Assembly (NCBI RefSeq): GCF_016427555.1
Contig: NZ_JAELVS010000001.1
Span: 186,001-250,000 of the forward strand
DNA length: 64,000 bases
From: Marinobacter litoralis
GTDB lineage: Bacteria > Pseudomonadota > Gammaproteobacteria > Pseudomonadales > Oleiphilaceae
Direction: 5' to 3'
Shown: positions 9,551 through 19,566 of the stretch, in pieces
How positions within the stretch are numbered: the first letter of the stretch is position 1
Layout of the letters: the number at the start of each line of letters is the position of its first letter
Made by a program: the position numbers and the translations under genes
Notes under the pieces: model-generated
What the model saw: the letters and a program-made list of their open reading frames with translations, nothing else
The model's database searches: none
Told to the model about the DNA's origin: nothing

Positions 9551-9685
9551 TCAAGCCAGGACAACACCTTAAAATCGCCCATACCTAAAAAGCCTACGAC
9601 ATAGACAATAACGATAATAGCCAGCTACTTATTATTTGGTAGATTGTAAGTTGCGTATAAAAAACACAACAGGAGAGGAAAGCAG

Positions 9686-10654
9686 ATGAGCCTACCCGAG
9701 ATAATTAAAGACAATACTACCCTGCCGGTTATAGGATCCCCTTTATTTATTATTTCCAATCCGAAACTGGTGGTTGAACAGTGTAAGGCCGGTATTGTTG
9801 GCGCCTTTCCTGCCTTGAATGCCCGGCCAGCCGAAAAGCTTGACGAGTGGCTGACAACGATCAAGCAGGAGCTTGCTGCCTACAGAGAGCAGAACCCCGG
9901 CGCCAAGGTTGCCCCCTTTGCTGTGAATCAGATAGTTCACCCTTCCAACGACCGCCTTGAGCAGGACATGGCGGTTTGCGTAAAGCATAAAGTGCCAATC
10001 ATCATCACCAGCCTTCACTCTCCTACTGAGGTAGTAAAGGCGGCACACAGTTACGGCGGCCTGGTCTTCCACGACGTCACCAACGTAAAACACGCAAAAA
10101 AAGCCCTTAGCGTAGGCGTTGATGGCCTGATTCTGGTGACCGCCGGGGCCGGGGGGCATGCTGGAACGATTAACCCCTTTGCATTGCTGTCTGAGATTCG
10201 GCAATTTTATGATGGCACGATTATTCTCGGGGGCTCGATCACCCAGGGCAATCATGTTCTCAGCGCTGAAGTTATGGGGGCAGACCTGGCCTATATGGGC
10301 ACACGCTTTATTGCGACTCACGAAGCCAACGCCGATGAGGCGTACAAACAGATGGTCGTTGATTCCAGCGCATCCGATATAGTTTATTCAAACCTATTCA
10401 CTGGCGTTCATGGCAACTACCTGCGCGGCAGTATTGAGAACGTGGGCCTGGATCCGGACAATCTGGTTGAATCCGATAAGAGCAAAATGAAGATTGGCTC
10501 CAAGGGAAGTGCCAAGGGCAAAGCCTGGCGCGACGTTTGGGGTGCCGGGCAAGGCGTGGGAAATATTACCGCCGTTGCCTACACGGCAGATGTGGTGGGA
10601 CAACTGCAGGAGGAATACGCCGAAGCCCGCCACAAACTGTGCAAGGTTTGCTAA
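9686..10654 (+). CDS. nitronate monooxygenase / 2-nitropropane dioxygenase-like FMN protein
   Basis: 322 residues, TIM-barrel FMN family. The signature GGHAG at 156-160 contains the candidate catalytic His158, and LGGSITQG plus YMGTRFIAT form the phosphate-binding end of the barrel. ATG at 9686 follows a strong AGGAGAGGAAAGCAG site. Family members oxidise nitronates; distant members act as enoyl reductases or unknown flavoenzymes, and catabolic clusters often carry such a gene. It follows the membrane protein by 135 bases and ends in a bidirectional terminator. Confidence 0.88.
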   Translation: MSLPEIIKDNTTLPVIGSPLFIISNPKLVVEQCKAGIVGAFPALNARPAEKLDEWLTTIKQELAAYREQNPGAKVAPFAVNQIVHPSNDRLEQDMAVCVKHKVPIIITSLHSPTEVVKAAHSYGGLVFHDVTNVKHAKKALSVGVDGLILVTAGAGGHAGTINPFALLSEIRQFYDGTIILGGSITQGNHVLSAEVMGADLAYMGTRFIATHEANADEAYKQMVVDSSASDIVYSNLFTGVHGNYLRGSIENVGLDPDNLVESDKSKMKIGSKGSAKGKAWRDVWGAGQGVGNITAVAYTADVVGQLQEEYAEARHKLCKVC

Positions 10655-10673
10655 AGCTGGTTTGATGCAACAC

Positions 10674-10706
10674 GGAACCGGGATCAGCGCTGCTGATGCT
10701 GGTTCC
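10674..10706. terminator. hairpin between convergent genes
   Basis: GGAACC pairs with GGTTCC and, inside it, ATCAGC pairs with GCTGAT around a three-base loop. It sits between the convergent stops of the nitronate-monooxygenase-like gene (10654) and an ACAD (10748), followed by a moderately T-rich stretch. Likely stops transcription from both sides. Confidence 0.6.
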
Positions 10707-10747
10707 TGCTATCATTCTTATTAATCGAGATCGGCGCCCAGCTCCGG

Positions 10748-11914
10748 TCAGTAGGATTTCGGCAACCCCAGAACCTGCTCGGCGATATAGCAGAGAATCA
10801 GCTGTGGGCTCACCGGCGCAATTCTGGGAATCATCACTTCACGCATCAGTCGTTCAACGTGAAACTCCCTGGCGTAGCCCATGCCGCCATGGGTCATCAC
10901 CGCCTGGGTGCAGGTTTTAAAGGCCGCTTCAGCCGCCAGGTATTTGGCGGAGTTGGCCTGCGCACCGCAGTCCAACCCTTTGTCGTAACGGGCCGCGGCA
11001 TTCATGCAGGTATAAAAGGCGGCTTCCAGCTCCATCCAGTTAACCGCCAGCGGGTGTTGGATGGACTGGTTCTGGCCAATGGCCCGCCCAAACACCACTC
11101 GGTCCCGCGCATATTTCACCGCCCGATCCAGGGCATTGCGACCAATCCCAATGGCCTCGGCCGCAATGAGAATCCGCTCGGGATTGAGACTGTGCAACAG
11201 GTAGCGGAAGCCTTTGCCTTCTTCTCCGATCAGATCTGCTTTCGGCACCGGCAGGCCATCAATAAAGGTCTCATTGGAATCAACCGCCTTGCGCCCCATC
11301 TTCTCAATCTCGACGACGTCGACATACTCGCGATTGAGGTCGGTGTAGAACAGCGACAAGCCATCCGTTGACCGTTTGCACTGCTCTCTGGGAGTGGTGC
11401 GTGCCAGCAGCATGATCTTGTCGGCATGCTGGGCCGTCGACGTCCAGACTTTTTTCCCATGAACAATGTAGTGGTCACCCACCAATTCTGCCCGGGTGGT
11501 AATACTACCGGTGTCCAACCCCGCATCCGGCTCGGTAATGCCGAAGCAGGTTTTCTCTTTCCCCTCTATCAAGGGGGGCAGCCAGCGCTGCTTTTGCTCC
11601 TCGGAGCCAAACACCACAATCGGGTGCGGGCCAAAGATGTTGATATGCAATGCCGAGGCGGCCGTCATACCGCCACCGGAATTGGCAACCTCCATCATCA
11701 TGATCGCGGCTTCGGTTACGCCAAGGTTTGCGCCCCCGTATGCTTCGGGCATGGCGACTCCCAGCCAGCCATTGCTTGCCATGGCCTGATAAAAGTCTTC
11801 GGGAAAGTCTCCGGTTCTGTCCCGCTCCAGCCAGAAATCGTCGCCAAAGGAATCGACAATTTTGCGGACACTCTCCTGAATGGCCTGTTGTTCTTCAGTT
11901 AATGAAAAGTCCAT
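10748..11914 (-). CDS. acyl-CoA dehydrogenase (LGLPKSY-terminal subfamily)
   Basis: 388 residues with the start placed at ATG 11914 (MDFSLTEEQQAIQ), which has GGAG nine bases upstream; a start at 11947 would add 11 residues without a ribosome site. FAD/substrate segments FGITEPDAGLDTGSITTRA and QAVMTHGGMGYAREFHVER are intact. The C-terminus reads RIAPVSPQLIL...LGLPKSY in place of the usual YEGTSEI, a subfamily also seen at 45176-46333; the catalytic base must sit elsewhere, as in isovaleryl-CoA-type enzymes. Last gene of the minus-strand run that begins at the TRAP genes. Confidence 0.93.
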   Translation of the reverse strand: MDFSLTEEQQAIQESVRKIVDSFGDDFWLERDRTGDFPEDFYQAMASNGWLGVAMPEAYGGANLGVTEAAIMMMEVANSGGGMTAASALHINIFGPHPIVVFGSEEQKQRWLPPLIEGKEKTCFGITEPDAGLDTGSITTRAELVGDHYIVHGKKVWTSTAQHADKIMLLARTTPREQCKRSTDGLSLFYTDLNREYVDVVEIEKMGRKAVDSNETFIDGLPVPKADLIGEEGKGFRYLLHSLNPERILIAAEAIGIGRNALDRAVKYARDRVVFGRAIGQNQSIQHPLAVNWMELEAAFYTCMNAAARYDKGLDCGAQANSAKYLAAEAAFKTCTQAVMTHGGMGYAREFHVERLMREVMIPRIAPVSPQLILCYIAEQVLGLPKSY

Positions 11915-11986
11915 TACAGCTTTCTCCGATTCTGGTGTTGTAACCACCTAGCCTGGCAACACGGCTAGCAATCCTGAAGAAAACGG

Positions 11987-13171
11987 CTACACCACCTCAA
12001 ACAGGCCAGCCGCACCCTGCCCGCCACCAATACACATGGTGACCACCACCAGCTTGGCACCACGACGCTTACCCTCGATGAGCGCATGCCCAGTGAGGCG
12101 TGAGCCGGAAACACCGAATGGGTGTCCAATAGCAATCGCGCCACCGTTCACGTTGAGTTTTTCCATGGGAATGCCCAGCCGGTCGCGGCAGTACACCACC
12201 TGGGAGGCAAAGGCTTCGTTGAGCTCCCACAAATCAATATCGTCCATGGTCAGGCCATTGCGCTCCAGCAACCGCGGAATCGCGAATACCGGGCCAATAC
12301 CCATTTCATCCGGCTCGCAGCCGGCTACAGCAAATCCACGGAAGATGCCTATCGGCTCAACGTTGTTCTTTTCGGCATACTGACTGTCCATAATCACACA
12401 CACGGATGCGCCATCAGACAACTGACTGGCATTACCCGCAGTAATAAACTGGTCTGGGCCACGTACAGGCTCCAGCCCCGCCAAACCTTCGGCTGTGGTA
12501 TTGGGGCGGTTGCACTCATCACGGTCGACCGTGACCTGCTTTTCACTCACCTCTCCCGTGGCCTTGTCTTTCACCAGCATGGTGGTTTCCATCGGCACGA
12601 TTTCGTCATCAAACAGGCCATTTTGCTGGGCGGCTGCAGCACGCTGCTGGCTAATTAAAGAATACTCATCCTGTGATTCCCGGCTGACACCGTAGCGCTG
12701 AGCCACCAGATCGGCGGTTTCGATCATCGCCATGTAAAGATCCGGCTTGTTTTTCATCAACCATTCGTTGGTTGCGCGATGCTGGTTAAGTTTATCGTTG
12801 ATGACCAGGCTGATTGACTCAACACCACCCGCCACCATGGCCGGCACTTTTTCAGAGATAATACGCTGGGAGGCAAGAGCGATGGATTGCAGACCAGAAC
12901 TGCAGAAGCGGTTGATGGACATACCCGCCGTTGTCACCGGCAAACCGGCTCGAATAGCCGCCAGCCGGGCCATGTTTTTGCCCTGTGCCCCCTCGTGGTA
13001 CGCAGCGCCCAGGATGACATCTTCAACCACGCCAGGCTCAATGCCAGCTCGCTGCACAGCATGTTTGATAACGTGAGCTGCCATATCAACACTGTGTGTG
13101 TTGTTGAGGGAGCCACGATAGGATTTGGCCAAGCCGGTACGGGCTGTTGAAACGATCACTGCGTCTGCCAT
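11987..13171 (-). CDS. acetyl-CoA C-acyltransferase (thiolase II family)
   Basis: 394 residues, full-length degradative/biosynthetic thiolase. Nucleophilic Cys90 in [14 protein letters not shown], the second-site [14 protein letters not shown] and the C-terminal CIGGGQGAA are all present. It cleaves 3-ketoacyl-CoA with CoA to acyl-CoA plus acetyl-CoA. ATG at 13171 follows AGAGGATTTAACA. It lies between an enoyl-CoA hydratase and an ACAD on the same strand, giving a nearly complete beta-oxidation turn in this sub-cluster; a hydroxyacyl-CoA dehydrogenase is missing from it, and the SDR at 35.6 kb may serve. Confidence 0.95.
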   Translation of the reverse strand: MADAVIVSTARTGLAKSYRGSLNNTHSVDMAAHVIKHAVQRAGIEPGVVEDVILGAAYHEGAQGKNMARLAAIRAGLPVTTAGMSINRFCSSGLQSIALASQRIISEKVPAMVAGGVESISLVINDKLNQHRATNEWLMKNKPDLYMAMIETADLVAQRYGVSRESQDEYSLISQQRAAAAQQNGLFDDEIVPMETTMLVKDKATGEVSEKQVTVDRDECNRPNTTAEGLAGLEPVRGPDQFITAGNASQLSDGASVCVIMDSQYAEKNNVEPIGIFRGFAVAGCEPDEMGIGPVFAIPRLLERNGLTMDDIDLWELNEAFASQVVYCRDRLGIPMEKLNVNGGAIAIGHPFGVSGSRLTGHALIEGKRRGAKLVVVTMCIGGGQGAAGLFEVV

Positions 13172-13213
13172 TGTTAAATCCTCTTACTGTAGTCTTGATA
13201 GCCTTGAATTCGG

Positions 13214-13996
13214 CTAAGCCCGCTTAAATTCACCCAAACGGCGCTCACTAACCGCGCGCGCACCCTCTTGATGATCTTTGGTTTTTGCCAGCCAAACCTG
13301 CTCGGAAAACTCATGCTTTACCCGCTCCCTGAGTTCGTCAATCAGACCCACCCTTGCGGTTGCTCGAGTCGACTCCACAGCCAGGGGGGCGCATTCAGCA
13401 ATTTCTGTTGCCAAGGCAATCGCGTCGTCCCGCACAGAGTTTGCACTCGACAACTGGTCAGCCAGACCCCATTCGTATGCCTGCTCTCCATTAATTCGCC
13501 GACCGGTCAATAGCATCAGATTGGCTTTCTGTGCTCCGATAATTCGCGGCAGCACAGAGCTGATGCCAAACCCCGGGTGAATTCCCAGCCGGACAAAATT
13601 AGCCGCAAAACGCGCTTCTGGTGCGACAACACGAAAATCCGGAACCAGGGCAAGACCAAGGCCACCGCCTACCGCAGCCCCGTGAATAGCACCAACAATG
13701 GGTTTTTTGCAGTCGAACAGGCGTATGGCATTCTGGTATAGCCTGATGGCGCTCTCCGGCGAGTCTGGGTCAAACAGCGCCTTACCTGAGGATGAAAAAT
13801 CTGCTCCGGCACAAAAGGCCTTGCCTTGCGCGGCCAGCACTATGGCACGGCAGCGGTCATCCTGTTCAAGGGCCTCAAAACAATCAGCGATCTGCTGGAT
13901 CAGTGCATTGTCAAAAAAGTTAAGGGGAGGCCGCTGTATCTCAACCACCGCAACATGGCCATGCCACTCGACACCAATGTCTTTATAGGTTGTCAT
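13214..13996 (-). CDS. enoyl-CoA hydratase/isomerase family protein
   Basis: 260 residues, crotonase fold. The oxyanion-hole segments AFCAGADFSSSG and GAIHGAAVGGGLGLALV are clear. ATG at 13996 follows GGAGATCAATA. Hydration or isomerisation of an enoyl-CoA is the family role; catalytic acidic residues cannot be assigned with confidence, so hydratase versus isomerase is open. 42 bases upstream of the thiolase gene, same operon. Confidence 0.93.
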   Translation of the reverse strand: MTTYKDIGVEWHGHVAVVEIQRPPLNFFDNALIQQIADCFEALEQDDRCRAIVLAAQGKAFCAGADFSSSGKALFDPDSPESAIRLYQNAIRLFDCKKPIVGAIHGAAVGGGLGLALVPDFRVVAPEARFAANFVRLGIHPGFGISSVLPRIIGAQKANLMLLTGRRINGEQAYEWGLADQLSSANSVRDDAIALATEIAECAPLAVESTRATARVGLIDELRERVKHEFSEQVWLAKTKDHQEGARAVSERRLGEFKRA

Positions 13997-14068
13997 TATT
14001 GATCTCCATTAAATCACTGTCTGCTCACAAGCCCTGAACACCCTGTCGGGTTGCACGGCTGCAGTTCA

Positions 14069-15142
14069 TCAAAACGCACGCGCAATACTCGCCCAGGCGC
14101 TACCACCGTCGGAGGCTCCAACCTGTTCCGCAATCTGCTGCCCCAACCACTGATTCCAATAGAATTCTGAGCCAAACTCCTCACGCCAGCACCAAACCCG
14201 GCGGCTGTATTGCTGCAACGTGTATTCATGACTAAAGCCCATAGCGCCGTGGGCCTGATGCGCCAGCTGGGTGACTTTACCGGCCGCTTCACCAGCGACA
14301 GACTTGGCCGTAGCTATGGCCATTAACGCATCGTTCAATGCACAGTGAGGCTGGGACACAGTGCGGGCAGCTTGCTCAACCGCCGCATTGGCCAGCGCAC
14401 TCTCACCGGCAATGTCCGCCACACTGTGCTGTATCGCCTGAAACCGTGACAATGCTCGGCCAAACTGATTCCGCTCCTGCACGTAGTTGATGGTCAGTGT
14501 CACAATACGCTCCATCGCACCAGCGATTTGATGGGCCCGCACCAGAGCGGCCACACCGCGCGCCAATTCAATTGAGAATCCGCTGTCTACAGCTGCAGAA
14601 GTGAGTGGCTGAACACCGTTCAGATTGACGATATGACGGGGTTCTCCCGCCAGACTCTGCTGCAGGCTAAGCTCGCATGCATCGACGGCGACCAACGCCA
14701 TGGTCAGTTGCCCTGCCTGCATGCACGGCACCACCAGCTGTGATACCTGGGCGGCAAAGGCAACACCCTCTACCACGCCGTGCAATTGCCCGTTTTCGAG
14801 ACGGGGCAGCGTTTCCAGCGCCAGAGCAAACCCCCTGGTTTGGTCAGCATTTGCCAGGCCTGCCTGGGCCAATAACCAGTTTGCCACCAGAGCTTCAGCC
14901 AGTGGCACAGGTAACGCGTAGCGTGCGGACTGGCGTATCAGTGACAACCCCAATCCCATAGAACCGCCGACACCGCCAGACTCTTCGGGCACCCAGACCA
15001 ACAACAGCCCGGCTTCCTTGAGAGCCTGCCATAGCGTCTCGGGGTAGTGGCCGTTTTCGGCGCTATTCACCACATCGGCGCTGCAGTGGTCTGCAAAAAT
15101 GCGTTGTGCGGTATCAATAATTAACTGATCAGACTGCTCCAT
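14069..15142 (-). CDS. acyl-CoA dehydrogenase, short beta-like subunit
   Basis: 357 residues. N-terminal IDTAQRIFADHC and the C-terminal HGAMGFSHEYTLQQYSRRVW segment mark the ACAD fold, but the catalytic-Glu motif and parts of the FAD site are missing, and the protein is short. It lies 65 bases downstream of a full-length ACAD that has GGTNEI. This long/short pairing matches heterotetrameric dehydrogenases. ATG at 15142 follows AGAGAGGCATCCG. Function as a partner subunit is inference. Confidence 0.9.
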   Translation of the reverse strand: MEQSDQLIIDTAQRIFADHCSADVVNSAENGHYPETLWQALKEAGLLLVWVPEESGGVGGSMGLGLSLIRQSARYALPVPLAEALVANWLLAQAGLANADQTRGFALALETLPRLENGQLHGVVEGVAFAAQVSQLVVPCMQAGQLTMALVAVDACELSLQQSLAGEPRHIVNLNGVQPLTSAAVDSGFSIELARGVAALVRAHQIAGAMERIVTLTINYVQERNQFGRALSRFQAIQHSVADIAGESALANAAVEQAARTVSQPHCALNDALMAIATAKSVAGEAAGKVTQLAHQAHGAMGFSHEYTLQQYSRRVWCWREEFGSEFYWNQWLGQQIAEQVGASDGGSAWASIARAF

Positions 15143-15207
15143 CGGATGCCTCTCTCATTATCAGCTGGTACTTATTCACGGCCTGATTCCTGCTCTCCTG
15201 GGCCGCC

Positions 15208-16371
15208 TCAGCGCAGCCCGAGGCCTCGCGCAATGATGCCTTTCAGGATTTCATTGGTACCGCCACGAAGTGTAAACGACGGTTGCCGCAACAGACTCTC
15301 CGATAATAGATGCTGCAGTTCATCACCTTGGCCTTGCGCCATCATGATCGGCCAGAACTCCCGTAGCTTTTCGATGATTTCCTGCTCAAACCGGGTACCA
15401 ATGTCCTTCACGATTGCCGCTTCCACATCCGGCGACTCGCCGTTCTGCAGCAGGGTTGCAACCCCCAGAGACATACTGCGTAACGCTCGGATGCGTGCTG
15501 CCAAACGACCCAGGACCGCTTGTTGGTGGGTGTTTTCCCGCGCTGCAGCCATTCGGGAGAAGGCCCGCTCCAACGCCACAAAGGTACTCAGAAACCGCTC
15601 AGGGCCGGAGCGTTCCATCGCCAACTCGCCGGTGATCTGCTTCCAGCCATCACCAACGGCACCCAAAACGGCATCCTCTGGTACAAAAACATTGTCAAAA
15701 TTGGTTTCATTAAAGTGTTCGACACCGCTCATGTCCCGAATGCCACGAACTGTGACGCCTGGCGCGTCGAGCCTGACCAGAAACTGGGTCAATCCCGCAT
15801 GGCGGTGCTTCTCATCGACTTTGCTGGTTCTTGCCAGTACCGTCATGTACTCACAGACCTGGGCCCCCGAGGACCACAGCTTGGTCCCGGTAATGCGCCA
15901 GCCACCTTCGGTGGGTACCGCCCGGGTTTTGACCGCCGCCAGATCGGACCCCGCGCCTGGCTCACTGAGCCCGAGGGCAAAGTAACAAGTGCCGGCGGCG
16001 ATACGCGGCAGAATGCCTTCCTTCATCGCCTGGGTGCCGGACTGCAGGATCAGCGGACCACTCTGGCGATCGGCAATCCAGTGCGCATGCACCGGTGCGC
16101 CGGCCACCAGCAACTCTTCGGTGATGACATAGCGATGCAAAGCGGTCAATTCCCGACCACCGTATTCTTTGGGCCAGGTGACTCCAATCCAGCCTTTTTG
16201 CCCCAGCTTGCGGGTAAACTCTGTATCTATGCCCGCGCACCAGCAATCAGGCCCTGGCTGGAAAGTGCCTTTGCGCCGCTCATCTGCGAGAAAACCGCGT
16301 ACTTCCAGCCGTAGCGCTTCAACACTCGAATCGACAACCGGCGCAGGAAAATTAAAGTTGATGTTCTGCAT
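15208..16371 (-). CDS. acyl-CoA dehydrogenase, catalytic alpha-like subunit
   Basis: 387 residues. LGLSEPGAGSDLAAVKTRA binds FAD/substrate, and the C-terminal LRGGTNEILKGIIARGLGLR contains the expected glutamate. The protein opens with MQNINFNFPAPVVDSSVEALRLEVRGFL. It probably forms a heteromer with the product of the next gene. First of five minus-strand genes (ACAD, ACAD, hydratase, thiolase, ACAD). The 195 bases upstream of it, A/T-rich with TATATATC and TACATATG runs, are a likely promoter separate from the ligase upstream. Confidence 0.93.
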   Translation of the reverse strand: MQNINFNFPAPVVDSSVEALRLEVRGFLADERRKGTFQPGPDCWCAGIDTEFTRKLGQKGWIGVTWPKEYGGRELTALHRYVITEELLVAGAPVHAHWIADRQSGPLILQSGTQAMKEGILPRIAAGTCYFALGLSEPGAGSDLAAVKTRAVPTEGGWRITGTKLWSSGAQVCEYMTVLARTSKVDEKHRHAGLTQFLVRLDAPGVTVRGIRDMSGVEHFNETNFDNVFVPEDAVLGAVGDGWKQITGELAMERSGPERFLSTFVALERAFSRMAAARENTHQQAVLGRLAARIRALRSMSLGVATLLQNGESPDVEAAIVKDIGTRFEQEIIEKLREFWPIMMAQGQGDELQHLLSESLLRQPSFTLRGGTNEILKGIIARGLGLR

Positions 16372-16566
16372 AGCGATCCGCCCTCAATCCAACCATTGGA
16401 AAATCGGTTGTTGAAATAAAAAAGGGTTTCCTTTCTCAAGAAAACCCAAACCTGAAAGCCCAAAATAACATTCAACAACGTTCACAATAGCAAACAACAA
16501 TCTCACGACAAATACATTTACTATATATCACAGATACATTAAATACATATGAAAGCCAAACTATGC

Positions 16567-18153
16567 CTACTTACTCTCATACTCCTTTCTTAATTCAGTT
16601 TTCAATATCTTGTTAACACCAGACATGGGCATGGGCTCTTCTCGAACTGTAATACCCGTGGGACACTTATAATGTGCAATTCGATCGCGGCAATATTGGA
16701 TGAGCTCTTCCTCGGTCACCAGATCACTGCCGTCACGAAGGCGAACCACAGCATGAACCGACTCTCCCCAGGTTTTATGCGGCACCCCAATTACCGCGCA
16801 TTCAGCAACCGCAGGGTGATGTGACAACACGTTCTCGACCTCGATCGGGTAAACGTTTTCGCCACCACTGACAATCATGTCTTTTATCCGCCCCGCCAGC
16901 ACCAGATAACCATCAGCATCAAAATACCCGCTGTCACCTGTGTGGTACCAACCATCGCGCAAGACCGCCCGGGTTTGCTCTGGTGCCTGCCAATAGCCCT
17001 TCATGATATTGGGACCGCGTGCGACTATTTCACCGGTTTCACCCTGGGGCAGGCTGCGCCCCAGAGCATCCACTATTTTTATGTCCACGTAGGGGGTGGG
17101 CCGCCCTACTGTATGCAACTTGGTGTCGCGCTCACCCGAAAGCACGTGATCATCGGGGCCAAGCGTGGTTATCACCGGCGACGCCTCGGTCATGCCATAG
17201 GCCTGGCAAAAACGAACGCCCGGGAGCTTTTCGATGGCACGCTGCAGCAGAGCCACCGGCATGGGAGCTGCGCCGTAGCCCACCATTTTCAGAGAAGACA
17301 GGTCAAACTCTTCAAGCTTCGGATGGTCCAGAATCATCTGAAACATTGTCGGCACCAGTTGCATGCCGTTGACTTTGTATCGATGAATGGTCGCCATCAC
17401 CTCTTCAACATCAAACTTCGGCAGCAGCACCGTATGGGTTCCCAGTGTCGAGGCGGTGTATACCCGGGAACCAGCCGCGGTATGGAACATGGGGGCAACC
17501 AGCAGGTAGCACTCTTGCTCTACCAGCTCGTACAGCGGGATGGTGCCGCGGGTATTGGCCAGTAAACTGGCGTGGGTCAGCATGACGCCCTTGGAGCGCC
17601 CGGTGGTGCCTCCAGTGAAAAACAGCACCAGGGTGTCATCCCCACTGCTCGGCTCGCCCATAGGCTCCGAAGAGGTTTCAGTAACCAGGGTTTCGTAACC
17701 AAGCAAGCCTGCCGGCGTTGGCAGATTACTGGCATTGACCACGACTTCTATCCAAGGGCACTCAGCCGCCAAGGCCTGCGCCTGCGGCAGATGCGCAGCA
17801 TCCGCCACGAGCACTCTTGGTTCCGAATCTTCCAGGCACTCTTTCATCTCCCGGTGAGAGAGGCGGAAGTTGATCGGCACCAAAATTGCCCCTATCAGGG
17901 ACGGCGCGAAGAACATTTCAAAAAGCCAGTGTGAGTTGAAACCAAGGTACGCGACCCGGTCACCTGCCCTAATACCCCGCTGCGCCAGGGCATTGGCAAA
18001 GCGCCGGCATCGGTCAGCGGTTTCGCCCCAGGTAAAGGTACGCCCGTCATCGGTGATTGAGGGCGAATCCGGCCAACGGGAGGCCGTATCCCCCAGAATC
18101 TCACCAAAACTCATGGACGGTTCATCGTTTCGCGTATTTGCCTTGGCCAACAT
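16567..18153 (-). CDS. AMP-forming acyl-CoA synthetase
   Basis: 528 residues, ANL superfamily. ATP-binding FFTGGTTGRSKGVM, YGMTEASP, HTGDSGYFDADGY and the C-terminal PMSGVNKILK segment are present. In that last motif the lysine follows N rather than the common G (SGVNKI instead of SGTGKI), a known variant. It lies 62 bases downstream of the TRAP large permease gene, so uptake and CoA activation of the same carboxylate are probably co-transcribed. ATG at 18153 follows AGGGTTATTTAT. Confidence 0.92.
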   Translation of the reverse strand: MLAKANTRNDEPSMSFGEILGDTASRWPDSPSITDDGRTFTWGETADRCRRFANALAQRGIRAGDRVAYLGFNSHWLFEMFFAPSLIGAILVPINFRLSHREMKECLEDSEPRVLVADAAHLPQAQALAAECPWIEVVVNASNLPTPAGLLGYETLVTETSSEPMGEPSSGDDTLVLFFTGGTTGRSKGVMLTHASLLANTRGTIPLYELVEQECYLLVAPMFHTAAGSRVYTASTLGTHTVLLPKFDVEEVMATIHRYKVNGMQLVPTMFQMILDHPKLEEFDLSSLKMVGYGAAPMPVALLQRAIEKLPGVRFCQAYGMTEASPVITTLGPDDHVLSGERDTKLHTVGRPTPYVDIKIVDALGRSLPQGETGEIVARGPNIMKGYWQAPEQTRAVLRDGWYHTGDSGYFDADGYLVLAGRIKDMIVSGGENVYPIEVENVLSHHPAVAECAVIGVPHKTWGESVHAVVRLRDGSDLVTEEELIQYCRDRIAHYKCPTGITVREEPMPMSGVNKILKTELRKEYESK

Positions 18154-18214
18154 ATAAATAACCCTGCTTTTTACTTATAGATTTGCAATATTCAGTGGCG
18201 ATTGTTTTCAATCA

Positions 18215-19561
18215 CTAAGACATGGTCATTGGCAGTAGCAGCGAAATAATCGGGAAGGCCAACAACAAGCCCACCACAATCAGATCAACAACCATGAATT
18301 TCATGACACCGAAGAAAATTGTATGCACCGGGATCTCTCGCGAGATCACACTCTTGATAACAAACACGTTCAAGCCTACCGGCGGCGTTACCAAGCCAAC
18401 TTCCAGCAACTTAATAACAATGACACCGAACCAGATCAGGTCGAGGCCCATATTTTCCACCAGCGGAATCACGAACGGCAGAGTCAGCAACATGGTGCCT
18501 AGTGGGTCGAGGAACATGCCCAGGCCGACATACAACAGCACGATGCACAGCAACACCATCCAATTTTCGAAACCCGCCGCAGCCACGGCTTCCACCAGCA
18601 CACCGGTAACGCCGGTCAGTGACACAAAGGAAACAAAAATCTTGGCACCCACTGCGATAAAGAACAGACCCGCCGACTGAAAAGCCGTCTCACGCATGGA
18701 AGACATGAAGTCGCTCCAGGTCAGGCGCCGGGAAAGAACCCCGAAGCCCAGGGCAAACGCCAGGCTAATCGCAGCCGCTTCCGTTGCAGTAAACAGTCCA
18801 CCATAGATGCCGCCAATGATGATGGTCATCAGCATCAGCGCAGGCCAAGCCTTGATGGCGGCGTTAATACGATCTTTACCGGTAAAGTTCAGGTCTGCCG
18901 CCACGGGTGCCGCTGACGGCCTCATCACCGACCACACAACCACAACCAGGATGAAGCCAGCCAGGCTGAGCAGACCCGGCAAGATACCGGCAAGGAACAG
19001 CTTGTTAACCGACTGCTCGGTAAACATGCCATAAATAATAAACAGCACGCTTGGCGGGATCAGTGCGCCGAGGGTGCCGCCCATGGCGACAGTGGAGGTC
19101 GCAAGCTGCTTGCTATAGCCGAAACGCAGCATCTCCGGGACGCAGATCCGGCCCATGGACGAGGCGCACGCAAGACTCGAACCGGTGATGGCTGCAAAGC
19201 CGCCACAACCGAACAAAGAGGCAATTGCCAGGCCGCCTGGCAGCTTCGCCAGCCAGACTCGCATGGCCTCGTAGATATCCGTGGTAATTCGCGAATGGTA
19301 GGCAATGTGCCCGGCGGCAATGAACAGCGGAATCATGCTCAGCGGGTAGGAGTGGATAAAGTCGTAAGCGTTGGACTCAATCAATCCCAGTGCCGGCCTC
19401 AGCCCGCGCATAAAGGTGAAATCTCCACCTGGACGCCAGGCGTAAGCCACCAGTGAGCACACAGAGGCAACACTGACCAGTACGTACCCGATGGGCACTC
19501 GCATAGCCAACAAAACCAGTGCAGCACTGAACCCATACATCCCGATTACTGAAGGTTCCAT
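18215..19561 (-). CDS. TRAP transporter large permease (DctM family)
   Basis: 448 residues with about 12 to 13 hydrophobic segments. The family signatures GSSLACASSMGRICVPEM and GGTLGALIPPSVLFIIYG are visible, with a second repeat GMFLDPLGTMLLTLPFVIPL. This is the Na+-coupled channel subunit of a tripartite carboxylate importer in the inner membrane. ATG at 19561 has GGAGGAG upstream, five bases after the DctQ stop. Works with the DctQ and binding proteins encoded immediately upstream. Confidence 0.95.
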   Translation of the reverse strand: MEPSVIGMYGFSAALVLLAMRVPIGYVLVSVASVCSLVAYAWRPGGDFTFMRGLRPALGLIESNAYDFIHSYPLSMIPLFIAAGHIAYHSRITTDIYEAMRVWLAKLPGGLAIASLFGCGGFAAITGSSLACASSMGRICVPEMLRFGYSKQLATSTVAMGGTLGALIPPSVLFIIYGMFTEQSVNKLFLAGILPGLLSLAGFILVVVVWSVMRPSAAPVAADLNFTGKDRINAAIKAWPALMLMTIIIGGIYGGLFTATEAAAISLAFALGFGVLSRRLTWSDFMSSMRETAFQSAGLFFIAVGAKIFVSFVSLTGVTGVLVEAVAAAGFENWMVLLCIVLLYVGLGMFLDPLGTMLLTLPFVIPLVENMGLDLIWFGVIVIKLLEVGLVTPPVGLNVFVIKSVISREIPVHTIFFGVMKFMVVDLIVVGLLLAFPIISLLLPMTMS

Positions 19562-19566
19562 CGCGC

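Noticed and set aside
9601-9623. Possible further copy of the shared 23-bp motif upstream of the nitronate monooxygenase-like gene
   Set aside because: Only about 15 of 23 positions agree, little better than expected for an A/T-rich spacer.
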